Source: Prinia subflava (Eukaryota > Chordata > Aves > Passeriformes > Cisticolidae). Taken from it: a stretch of 64,000 nucleotides of DNA. The stretch is from NCBI RefSeq assembly GCF_021018805.1, contig NC_086283.1, forward strand, positions 15,575,162 through 15,639,161. The letters run 5' to 3'. Below the pieces are notes generated by a model. That model had not been told where the DNA came from. It did not search any database and worked only from the letters and a program-made list of their open reading frames with translations. Shown here one piece after another: positions 27,701 through 37,143 of this stretch (positions are counted from its first letter, which is position 1; each line of letters starts with the position of its first letter). The translations under genes and the position numbers were made by a program.

Positions 27701-29234
27701 TGTGCTTTACATGAGAGGGAGGGGAGACAACTCTTTAAACTTTTGTGTAAATTAGACTTAAGTTGAAATCATGCTGGTACAAAATCTCAATGCCCAGTTC
27801 CTAATGCTTTACCTGTCTGTGGAAGTGCAGAGAGAATGACGATGATCTGCACTGTGGGATGCCAAGAGGAGGGGGTTTCTGGGGAGGGGGTAGATGCAGT
27901 CACCCAGGCCCCAAGTCCTGTCCTCCACCCCAAAGCAGGACCAGGCAATAAAACTCCCAATCTGTCCCAGATTCTTGACAGGCAAAGAGAGACACCTTGG
28001 CCACAGTTCTTTCTGTTCACCTGAGTTTTCTATACATTTAAATGTATATAGCCCTGTCGGCAATGCAGCTTTCTACCGACTTTTTTCCTTCCACAGGAAA
28101 AAAAAATCAGCCTCAAGTCATCTGCACAATGAATTCCCCTTCAGCTCTCCTAAGTGCTGCCTGCCTTCAATTACACTGGTGTGCCCTGAACTTATAAAAT
28201 ATTTTCAATTTGCAGAACAGTTTTGACATGGGGAGAGAGGAAGGGACAGTGAAGAACAATATGCTTCAAATGAAATTTGGCACCATTCAGGATTTCTTCC
28301 ACCTCAGAAAAAAAAAAAGCCTCTAAGATACAAATAAATGTATCTTATTAAGTTAGCAGGGTATCTTTTCCTAATAGTGCAATTAGCTTTCATAGGAGAT
28401 AGGCCCATGTACTGTCTTGAGAATAGACTCTCAGGCATATATAAGCATGTAATATCAGGCATACTTCTCTCAAATTAAGAGAAGCATTTGTCATTTCCAG
28501 TGCTGACACCGAAAAAGCAGTGTTTTAAATTCTGTATTAGCATAGACTCCCAAGGGATCTCCTGAGCAGTGCCTTTCAAGGAGCAAACCCCAGCACTGAC
28601 TCCTTTTCGCTGCCTGTAGGAGAAGCACTGGCAGGGAAGACCCTTTGCATGGGAGAAGGCAGCAAGACCCACAACACTGCAAAAGCTGGTTAACAAGTCA
28701 TGGCTAAGACATTTGAACGACTTTGAGACTTTACCTCCTGCAACCATGTAAGGGGCCTCTGCAGCAGTCCCATCCCATCCTGAACTCTCACAGACGTACA
28801 GAGCTCACCCCCTCGCTTTGCTGCTGTGCTCAGTACAATATACACAGACATACCTGTGCATCACCTACCACTCTGCACATCTAAGGCAAAAGCAACTTTG
28901 CTTTACTTCAATTACTGCAGGTTTGGTAAATTGTAGCCCTTATCCATCAACATGATGGCCTTCATTAGTCCATTCCCCCATCGTTTAAGGTGACCAAAAG
29001 CCACTGCCAAACTGATCACACTGACTACTTTATTAATATCCTGTATTCAGCAAATGGGGAAGAAAAGGTATTATTCTGGTAACTGTTTCATGTTTGCCAC
29101 CAGATACATGATAGAAATGTGTCCAGAAAATGCTTACTTGCGCAGTATCACTCACGGGTAAGTGCAGACACACTTTAGGTGCAAGGAAGCTACTAGAAAA
29201 AACTGCAAGGAAAATAAAGCCACCACATGGCCTA

Positions 29235-29250
29235 AAAAAAAAAAAAAAAA
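29235..29250. repeat. Poly-A run (A16)
   Basis: Sixteen A preceded by ATGGCCT. No recognisable retrocopy upstream. Confidence 0.95.
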
Positions 29251-30039
29251 GGCTAAAAATACTGCTACACTATATCCAAGCGTGCAGTGCAATGTTCTAT
29301 TGCATGCTTACAATTAGTATGAAGCTGTTTTCTTGGTATCAGCACAGGCCCAAAATGCCTGATCCTTCCCACTCCACAAACCCTACACAGTGACAAAATC
29401 CGCTCTAATATCTGGACAGCAGCAGTTATGTTTCCCATTGGCCATTTCTGTAACCCAAAGGGAAGCAGCATTTCCAGAGCACAATTTGCATTGTGGATGG
29501 ACAAAATCACCTTCTGAGGGTGTTCATGTTTGTCAACCAACCAGGTCAAGGCTCTTCATGCAGTCATCCTGGCAGAGATGCATCCTCACCCAGCTGGAAT
29601 CCATCGGTGATTCCCCTGGGCTGGGCTCCAGGTGGGAGACAGGAGGACAGCAGTAACAGCATTTTAGCGCTGCACGGCTTCCAGTTTCTCTTAAGCCCAC
29701 ACTGTTTAATATCCGGAACATCTAATAATTATTATTAATTGCACTTAACTGCAAAATAAATGTAAGGAATGCACAAATAAGCTCTGGCATACCTGCAGCT
29801 TAGCCCCTGCTCTTCACTTCGTGGTACAGCTTTACCATACAAAGTTTGAAACATCTGTTACAGACATGCTACCACCAAGCTTTGCAAAATCCCTCAACTT
29901 GCAAGCCTTGGCAACAAAACCAGTTCAAGAGATGTAAGCAGCAATCTGAGAAGATACTCCCCAGGAATTAGATTTTGTAAACAAACATTTCAGCTAATTG
30001 CATTCTTGTTCTCAGTGCAATGAAGGCCCCATTTAGCCA

Positions 30040-30378
30040 AAGCATTTGTCTACAGAGCTTAGTTTCTTCCATCTAATGAACGTTGATCCTGTCTTAGCCT
30101 CGGCTGGTGTATCATCAGATCAACATGAAATGCTAATGGAGAGAGATGCTTAATATCATTTCAAGTGTTTAAGTTACAACTGCAGCTATTAGGGCAAATC
30201 CATTTTACCTGTTCCTCCTCAGGCTCCCCAGTGAGACAGATTTAAAAGTTTCCATGGGGAGAAGTGAATCATAATGGCTACACAGATGAGAAAAAGCCTT
30301 TCACCATTAATTACAGCCAGCATTTCCAAACCCAAGCTGGTCATTTTGCTGGCATAACACATAATTAGCAAGGCTCAT
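30040..30378. promoter_or_regulatory. Candidate conserved non-coding element
   Basis: Homeodomain-type sites are frequent: CTAATGAACG, GCTAATGGAG, CTTAATATC, TTAATTA at 30307-30313 and TAATTA at 30362-30367. They are spread in complex, non-repetitive sequence. This texture resembles developmental enhancers, but the call is inference without alignment. It overlaps the region where a 3' end for the minus-strand candidate transcript would fall. Confidence 0.2.
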
Positions 30379-30384
30379 TTTATT
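30379..30384 (-). terminator. Candidate poly(A) signal AATAAA
   Basis: The minus strand reads AAAATAAAATGAGCC here, with a GT-rich stretch (TTATGTGTTATG) about 15-30 nt further along. It lies about 290 nt beyond the stop of the candidate terminal exon 30671-31075, a reasonable position for a 3' UTR end. AATAAA is frequent in AT-rich DNA, so this is only supportive. Confidence 0.2.
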
Positions 30385-30670
30385 TTGTTGCCTTCACAAA
30401 TTAGTTCTCTTTTTAAAAAGCAAGGTGGCTGCCTCCAGCAGTAGGGATGACTATGCCAATCAGATAGAAATATAAGCCTTTGTCATCCACTTGTAGCCCA
30501 TGGCAGAAAAATCCAACAGGTCTCCCAGTTTTCACTCCCCTTACTGGTTCAATGCAGGAATCAGTGTTGCTCCCTGTGGTACCCCAACCATGAGACTTTG
30601 AGGCGTACCCCTTTAAGACAATCACAGCCAGTCCTGTGAATGTAGTTCTTGGCAGTGAGAGAAGTTTCCT

Positions 30671-31075
30671 TTATTTCAAACTTTCCAACTGCTCAGTCAA
30701 AGTGCAGGACCTGTAATAGCCAGAGCTGTGAGGAGTAGAAGGATATTTCCTGCTCCTGCACTTGTAGAGGAACTGCACTGGGTCCAGCCTCAGTGGCATT
30801 CCAAGGCATCTACATGGAGCATTTTTAGAGACATCACAGTAATAGAAGCAGGGGATGATGCATTGTAAGAGATGCTGCACCCACTCGCCCAGAGAGAACC
30901 TTCTCAGGCACCACCTGCATTTTAAAGCAGGACTGTTTCTTTCTTTGCGTGGCTCAGGCTGCCCCTCAACCTTTTTGAGGAGCAACTTCTCCACAGCAGA
31001 GGCTTCTGGGGATGCACCTGCCAAGATCCCAGATTTGAACAAGGCACCCAAAATAGTGGTTGGAGCCCCTGGCAC
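30671..31075 (-). CDS. Candidate terminal exon, C2HC-like motif
   Basis: On the minus strand a strong acceptor, GCATGCTCTCTCTTGCAG, is followed by 134 open codons and a TAA stop. Residues 53-72 contain KCRWC, F at 60, H at 68 and C at 72, giving C-x2-C-x11-H-x3-C. A classical finger has C-x2-C-x3-F-x5-hydrophobic-x2-H-x3-H, so this is one residue short with Cys as the last ligand. The frame stays open for about 85 codons past the TAA to a second stop near 30413. The exon joins in frame with 31584-31825. No family was recognised, and a chance frame of this length is entirely possible in 64 kb. It could also be a decayed pseudogene or a lncRNA exon. Confidence 0.2.
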   Translation of the reverse strand: MPGAPTTILGALFKSGILAGASPEASAVEKLLLKKVEGQPEPRKERNSPALKCRWCLRRFSLGEWVQHLLQCIIPCFYYCDVSKNAPCRCLGMPLRLDPVQFLYKCRSRKYPSTPHSSGYYRSCTLTEQLESLK

Positions 31076-31370
31076 CTGCAAGAGAGAGCATGCTGCTGGA
31101 AGCTATTGTTGAAAATACTAAAGTTATCCTCATGCGGATTTTAAAAGGCCACTATTTATGCATGTAAATTCTGAAGGGCATTAGCAGCATCACTGACACA
31201 CGCTGACAGCCAGCCCAGCTTTGGGAAGGGAATAAGCAGCAGCGACTGCCTGAATAATTGATGTGCTTTTACTCTGCCCCATGGCCCAGTTATTACATTG
31301 CTCACTCTCTTCAACTGCCTGTGGTTTCTAAATTAATTAGAAATCTTAATGTCATGGCCAGCCAGTTAAA

Positions 31371-31421
31371 CAAAAAAAAACAAAAAAAAACAAAAAAACA
31401 AAAAAAAAAAAAAAAAAAAAA

Positions 31422-31461
<40 letters not shown>
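31371..31461. repeat. A-rich tract with C interruptions, about 90 bp
   Basis: Long A runs broken by single C residues, ending in a run of roughly 40 A. It is the longest low-complexity tract in the window. On the minus strand it is poly-T and would lie inside the putative intron 31076-31583. No SINE or retrocopy body precedes it. Exact length in the genome is uncertain because such tracts are hard to sequence. Confidence 0.95.
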
Positions 31462-31462
<1 letters not shown>

Positions 31463-31583
31463 ACCGAGAACAAAAGAAGAGAACACTTCTCATGCCCTTG
31501 AGCCTTGGGGTTTCTTCCTTCGGTCTGGCCACGCAGGAGGTAAAAGCACAGTCTCATTTTCTTCAGCTTTGGACCCTGCTCAC

Positions 31584-31825
31584 TGATGTTAACAGCAGCA
31601 CAGCATGAAATCCACTCCATCTGCAAAAAGCCCCCATTGCACGGGGGTAAGCATCCCCATCAAGGTCACTGCCTCCATAAGATGGGGCAAAACCTTTCCT
31701 AGGGGCTGGCTCATGCGCAGAGCAGCTACTGTGTGTTCTGTGATGAAATACATCTGATAGGTCCCTAGCCCAGCCACTGCAACCAAGTGCCATGCAGCAC
31801 CAAATAAAAAAGACACCGCTGCAGT
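31584..31825 (-). CDS. Candidate internal or first exon, unidentified
   Basis: On the minus strand the acceptor CTCTTTTATTCCTCCAG precedes a 242-bp segment that ends CATCA before a strong donor GTGAGC. One frame (2 nt, then 80 codons) is open throughout and joins in phase to the frame of 30671-31075, giving a spliced frame of about 214 codons. A second frame is also open over most of it and reads as hydrophobic residues, but it stops at a TAA just before the donor. The first frame continues open upstream to about 31964. Nothing resembles a known family. The evidence is signal-based only, and opposing plus-strand signals (31867-31965) show how cheap such signals are. Confidence 0.18.
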
Positions 31826-32195
31826 CTGGAGGAATAAAAGAGCTCATAGTTGTTCTGCTCACACAGCTGGCAGGGCTAAATGACTCTGTGGGATACTGTT
31901 CATGGGATGAAAAAAATTGCGTGCGACTACCTGATCTCAAAGAAGAAGAGATCAAATATAACAAGGTGAGTGGCCATATTTTGCTGCATATATACCCTTA
32001 CCTACTTACAATACTGCTTACGTGAACCTTTAAAACAACACCTATAGCTTTCAAGAAACCCAGTGGGAATAATTCCCGTGTTTGAGCCACATTGCAATAG
32101 CACGGGTAGCTGTGTTTCAAAGCCTCGGAAAGCACATACCCATGGTGAATGCGGGCATGTTTTTATTCTCTTACTTGAAAAAGAAATACTGCTTT

Positions 32196-32225
32196 TTTTA
32201 AAGAGATTTAAAAATCTCTTTAAAA
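32196..32225. repeat. Perfect 14-bp palindromic arms, 2-nt centre
   Basis: The arm TTTTAAAGAGATTT (32196-32209) is exactly complementary to AAATCTCTTTAAAA (32212-32225), separated by AA. It is AT-rich and near-perfectly palindromic over 30 bp. No transposon is recognised around it. Confidence 0.9.
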
Positions 32226-35200
32226 CTGTCCCAAAGCATAAATAAACATAAATGACTGAACTTGTACAGATAAATTTAAATTGCACAGATAACTTAGACT
32301 AGCATTTCACCTTCTTACAAATAAGCAGTGGAATACCAGCGAGACTCAACAGTATGGCACAGTCTTCCTCTCTGCCAACACATTGTGTCATACTGTAAGC
32401 TGCCACCTTTCCATTATTCCCCTTGGAAAACTCATTATTTTAAAGAAATCTAATTTTTCAACCTTTTTTTCTTTGACATGGATAAACAGACTTAGAGCAC
32501 TGAACTGTCGGACTCCCAGTAAAGCTATCCTACATTTCCCATATGTGCCCAAACAGGACAGTCCCACAGCAGAGAAATGAGCTGGTGATGGTGACAGAAA
32601 GCATAGAAGAGTTTTAAATGACACCATAAATCCAAATGGAAGTATCTAACAAAATGAATCCCATTTGTTAGTACATGGAAGGTAGTTCAAAACACTGTGA
32701 CCCCAAATACAGCAGAATGTGGTTCTCGAAAAGTTTAATGCACTTTGATCAAGTCTTTATTTGCTCCAAGAGCTGCTTCTTCTGTCTCCTCTTTTTCCTC
32801 TCATGTCATAATTTTGCCCTAAATTGATGCATGCAGAGAGACTACCACAAGAAAAACACACAAGGTTCCACACAAGTTGCAAATTTAGGCCCTTGAGGTG
32901 TTTTTCAACATGATTCTTGAAATTACACTTCTATTTGTAGGGTGGAAAGATGGACTTCCAGAAAATGATAATGCTGATACATGGAGAAAGCAGAATTGTT
33001 GCACCCTGTGATTTGTCTGTTTGTCATCTTGGCTTCATGCTGCCTCTAAAATGCATGTGCTAATTATCAGCAGTATGGCACTGCAGATGTAGTGAACACA
33101 AGATGTCACTCACATGCATTTTTCAAACCCAAGCAGTGAAATGAAGTGTCTCGTAAAAAGACGTCACATGTTCATAGAGAAAGTTTCCTGACCCCAGCAA
33201 CATCTGCTGTGTGTCTCTCTTCACATCCATGTCTTTTAAGTTTCACTAGGTTTGCTTTGCTATACTCAGACTTACAGACCTTCACATTATATATGCATTT
33301 TGTTCTTCATATTGGTATATACCCACCCATTTTCTTACTTTAAATTCATTATTTTAATTACTACAAAAACTTACTGAAATGCTCAGCTCATGTAGATTCC
33401 TCAGCTTAACCCCAGTAATAATCATGCCCAACTCAGACTTTAGGGCAGAGGTGAGTTCCTGATCCCTCTTCTGGATCACCATACAGCTGAAGGGATGTAC
33501 CAGCTGAAGCAGGACCACCAGCCTTCAACATGGTCATACCAGCCTTGTCCAACCTTTCCTCCAGGGAAGAAAGAGTGCAAAACCACTCGAGGCCCTGTAA
33601 GGGTTCTCACCTCTCTGCCTTGGAGAGAAAGTAGAAAGAAAATACAGGAGAGGGCAGCAGTACAGAGCAGCACAGCTCTGCTTCCTGCTTTTTGGAGCCT
33701 ACTCTTTCAAGATGCAGCCCCTGGCAAAGTGTCTCATGAAAGTTTGATGAACAGCATTTTGTTTAACACCAGCAACTGAGCCACAGCCCTGCCAAGCTGC
33801 GTTGCCCCAACAAAATGTCACGACCCAGGAGGATCAAGAAACTCGATTGCAAGAGGCAGGCTTGCACGCAGCAGAGGAGCTGACAACCTCTGGAGCAGGG
33901 TGCACCACCCCACCAGCTACTCAAGTCACTGAAACATGAGGAGGCTGCTGTAATGCTGATGATCACTGAGCCTCCTCTGACACTTGCCCAGCAGGCTGCA
34001 AGGCTCCACCAGGCTGTCTTGCAAACACAGCGAAGTCTGCAGCCCTTTCCCCATTGGCACATATAAGCCTTGATTATTTTTTCCCCACTCTTTTACCCTT
34101 TTTACTTCTACATGTACTGAAAATGTTTACGGTATGCTCTTCCCTACCATTTGCTTCAGCATTTTCCTGCTCCGCTGCTTTTGTGCCCCTGTTCCCTTTA
34201 CATAAAGGAATATTCAAGAAACAACTGCGCCTGCATAACTGAAAATACACAACCCATATGCAGACACAGTGCTGGAGGCTCATGCAACGTGATCAGGTCT
34301 AAATATTTTATCACAGCAAACAAATGAGGCTCAACTGTATGGTCCTGTAATTACCTTTTCTTGTTCGTCAGGTGGGAGAAATCCACACGCTATTTTTTGC
34401 AGAGTACTGTATTCAACATTTCTGGAAACAAAGAGAAAAAGAAAACAATTTAAAAACATTTATACTTGCCTCTGAGGACTTATCAGGCACTCATGAACTT
34501 TCTGCTATGCATTTACCAGAGGACAGGGCAATGAACAACAGATTTTGGATCAACAGAACTGATTTTTGGAGAGTAAGAATTTTTAATGTCTATGAAGTAA
34601 ATCTCTGCTGGGGAAGACAGCAGTAACACACACAAAGCAGTGGTCAGAGAAAAAATCAGTGGACAATATCTGCCAATAATTAAAAAAACCTTAGAGATTC
34701 CAGTAGATATCAAACACACATACAGGTACAGTAGTATCTCTTCCCACAACAGGCTCCAATGTGATCTGGAGAAACTATTGTTAAACCAGACAATTTATCA
34801 GAGGTTTTTAGAGGTCACTGCACCAGAATAAAAAACATCTAGTTTGAAAAGAAGTTAAAATAAATTATGATTGCAAGGATAGTAATTCCTTTTCCTCAGC
34901 AGCTACAATTTAAAATTTCTCTGCCCCTTTACATCTTCAGTATTTTCTTCTAATTACAGTGTTAGATGCTAAATATAACATTAATTGACAAAACAACGAA
35001 ATGGACGGATCCAGGTCAGCCTCCTGGAGGTGTTGGTTTTATTAGGATTAATTACACATGAAAAATTGTTCCTCACAGTTGGGATTGCTACAGATGAAAC
35101 TTCAGTGAGAATCAGTCTTGTCAGAGTCAAGCTGGACGGCACAGGACCCCAGGACCTCATCCCATCCGAGTGAAACAATCAGAAAATATAATTAAAAACA

Positions 35201-35247
35201 CATGCAAGGGAAACAAAAATGAGTCCTCCTGCCTGAATCTTGCTTCC

Positions 35248-35252
35248 AACAT
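35248..35252. repeat. Target-site duplication, left copy (AACAT)
   Basis: AACAT immediately before the LTR start; identical to 36610-36614. Confidence 0.85.
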
Positions 35253-35388
35253 TGTCATGGGTTAGCACTGGCCAGATGTTAGTGCACCCATGAATATATG
35301 TTTTTTCTCTAACAACTCCTGTGGGATGTGATCAGGAACAGAGCAGAGCAGGCTTAAATCTTGAAAACAAAAAAAAACCCACCAAAAC

Positions 35389-35394
35389 TTTATT
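35389..35394 (-). terminator. LTR poly(A) signal AATAAA
   Basis: On the minus strand GTAATTAATAAAGTTTTGG contains a canonical AATAAA about 136 bp before the LTR end. This is the expected layout for the R/U5 part of a retroviral LTR read on the minus strand. Confidence 0.5.
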
Positions 35395-36378
35395 AATTAC
35401 ATAAGAACAGGGACAGAAATACTCTTAAACACACACAGAGACAGAAATAAAAACTTCTTAGAACATTTCTTCTCCCAGTTTCTACCTCCCCACCCATCAC
35501 TTTTCACAGACCAACCTTTGGGTTTTAAATCAAACAATCACCACTCAAAAAAACTAATCTTCAATTCAGCAAGGGAGAGAGGAGTCTCTCTCGCACCACA
35601 AACTGTTCTTCAGAAAACACGGGTCCACCCCTTATGTGTTTCCATGTCACCTATAGCACCGCCCGGAGAAGTCTGCCAGGGTGACTCTCTCTTTTTCCTA
35701 TGTCCAGCGCTCTCACCGCTGTCCATAGTCTGAAGCTGCATACAGGGCTCTTTTAAGGATACTTGCATGCCGAGCTCTCCCCTTTTTACCCAGGGGCCGG
35801 GGTTCCAGGAGCAGGTCTGCCCTGAGGGCAGAGGGCGCCACCTCACCCTCCCCCTCTCTTCTCTGCTCGCTACTCACTTCAAGTGCCAGTCACTGTAGCA
35901 AAAGCAGGGCAGCTGCATCCACCCAAAATGCAGTTTATGTTCAAAAGAGACTCAAGTTCAGTCCATGGCTGACATTATGCAAGAGAATTCCAGCTCAGAA
36001 GGCTACTCCTCTCATTCTTCCATCGAATTCCTTCCAATCATGCTTTATCATCTCGGTCTCAGGCCGCTTCCCTCTCTCCGAAAACCACCAGTCATGAGAA
36101 TCAATGTCTAAGAAAAGTTTCTTTCTGCCAAGCAAGGGTTAACAGTTTCTTCTCGGCAGGGTGCAGGCTCAGGCACTCCCAGGCTCCGCAACCCCCCCCT
36201 GGCTGGGCACCTTCTCCCGGAGTTTGGGGGGGAGGAGGGGGTGAGCACACACAGCAGGCACTTCCACAGTTTTCCACCCCTCCATCCTGGACGGGGCAGC
36301 TCAGTTCCAGTCCTGTCCCTTCTCTTCTCCCCCCCCGGGGGCTCCGGCTTACCTGAGCCCGACCACGTGTTTCCCCTC

Positions 36379-36406
36379 CCCCACCCAGCCTTGTGGCTGG
36401 GTGGGG
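36379..36406. repeat. Strong hairpin inside the LTR
   Basis: CCCCACCCAGCC (36379-36390) and GGCTGGGTGGGG (36395-36406) are perfectly complementary around a TTGT loop. The 12-bp GC-rich stem lies in the U3-side third of the LTR in the minus orientation. Confidence 0.85.
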
Positions 36407-36609
36407 AAAGAAGCCTCACACCTCTCTCTGCTGAAACCGGGATCTGAAAAGAGGCCGAGCCCCCCAGACTCTTGCTTTTAACTCTTTGTGTCCTCAGAGG
36501 CGTGTCCAAACCTCCGAGTGACCAATCCAGGTGCCAGCAGGAAAGCTGATCACTGATTGGACTGCCCACATCCCCCTGGAAAAATTCACCTCCCCCCCCA
36601 ACCACGACA

Positions 36610-36614
36610 AACAT
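36610..36614. repeat. Target-site duplication, right copy (AACAT)
   Basis: AACAT immediately after the LTR end; identical to 35248-35252. Confidence 0.85.
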
Positions 36615-37127
36615 CAACCACAAACCCAGCTCACGTTCTCTCCTGTAGCAGAGAACACAGGTCACGTTATTTGGAAGAAGTGTATTGAAATGAAAAATAC
36701 TTTTAAGGTTGATTAAAAAAGGATCCAGTGTTAAGCTAGGGCCAATTGTTTCAGTTACAGCAGTGAGTCCCCAAGCCTTTCCCAACCAGCATAGATTTCA
36801 CTCTGCTGCCATGGACTCACACCCTGGACCACCCTATACCTTCAAAAATTTCATAACAAAAAAAAGTAGTCCTGGGGCTCTGGTTTCACATCTGAGCTAA
36901 TCCAGAACAGCCTTACTCTAATTTTCAATGACAAAAAAAGAAAGCTGCACCCCAGCTCTAAGCACTCCTCAGGAGATCCTCCCCTGAGAGCATGAGAAGA
37001 ACAAGGCCGAGGCATTGGTCCCTAACACATAATTCATCTTATTTATGTACTGAAGAAGCAATTGCTTGCATTCAGTAACCTTGGAAATCAGACAAGTAAA
37101 TTAAAACTTAAAACAAGGCTTGAGAGT

Positions 37128-37143
37128 CCAGCATGCATGCTGG
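37128..37143. repeat. Perfect 16-bp palindrome
   Basis: CCAGCATGCATGCTGG reads identically on both strands and is built around overlapping GCATGC units. It could be a protein-binding palindrome, but no factor is assigned. Confidence 0.9.

Larger units (their letters stand above)
26276..30378. other. Non-coding DNA, no gene recognised
   Basis: Unique sequence with a T14 run (26673-26686), a G-rich cluster (27856-27890), a CpG-retaining stretch (27536-27700) and an A16 run (29235-29250). Open frames up to 110 codons overlap on opposite strands without motifs. No exon is convincing. Confidence 0.55.
31826..35252. other. Non-coding DNA, no gene recognised
   Basis: A plus-strand splice-like segment, 31867-31965, has an acceptor TTGTTCTGCTCACACAG, 33 open codons and a strong donor GTGAGT, but no recognisable peptide. 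The 30-bp AT-rich palindrome 32196-32225 is listed separately. The remainder is unique AT-rich sequence with open frames below 100 codons. Confidence 0.55.
35253..36609 (-). mobile_element. Solo LTR of an endogenous retrovirus
   Basis: The element begins TGTCATGGGTTAGCACTGG and ends CCAACCACGACA, so its ends are TGTC and GACA, with related inward sequences TGTCATGG and TGTCGTGG. It is flanked by a 5-bp direct repeat AACAT (35248-35252 and 36610-36614), the hallmark of retroviral integration. It is 1357 bp and markedly GC-richer than its surroundings. The minus orientation is favoured because AATAAA occurs on the minus strand at 35389-35394, about 136 bp from that strand's LTR end, with a TATA-like GGTAAAAAGG upstream near 35785-35795. 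No internal gag, pol or env region is present, so it is a recombined solo LTR. A 5-bp duplication suits an ERVL-type element, but class assignment needs a repeat library. A 225-codon frame across it is not a gene. Confidence 0.88.

Noticed and set aside
31311..31626. Frames with poly-Phe or poly-Lys near the A tract
   Set aside because: They are translations of the low-complexity A tract on either strand.
31589..31831. Hydrophobic, membrane-protein-like frame (FLFGAAWHLVAVAGLG)
   Set aside because: It overlaps the candidate exon in another frame and stops before the donor. No family match, and only one of the two frames could be real.
31867..31965. Plus-strand splice-like segment with strong GTGAGT donor
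   Set aside because: Only 33 codons without a recognisable peptide, and it competes with minus-strand signals in the same place. Listed only within the interval note.
36108..36785. 225-codon minus-strand frame
   Set aside because: It lies almost wholly inside the GC-rich solo LTR and crosses its end into the flank. GC-rich DNA has few stops and no retroviral protein motif is seen.
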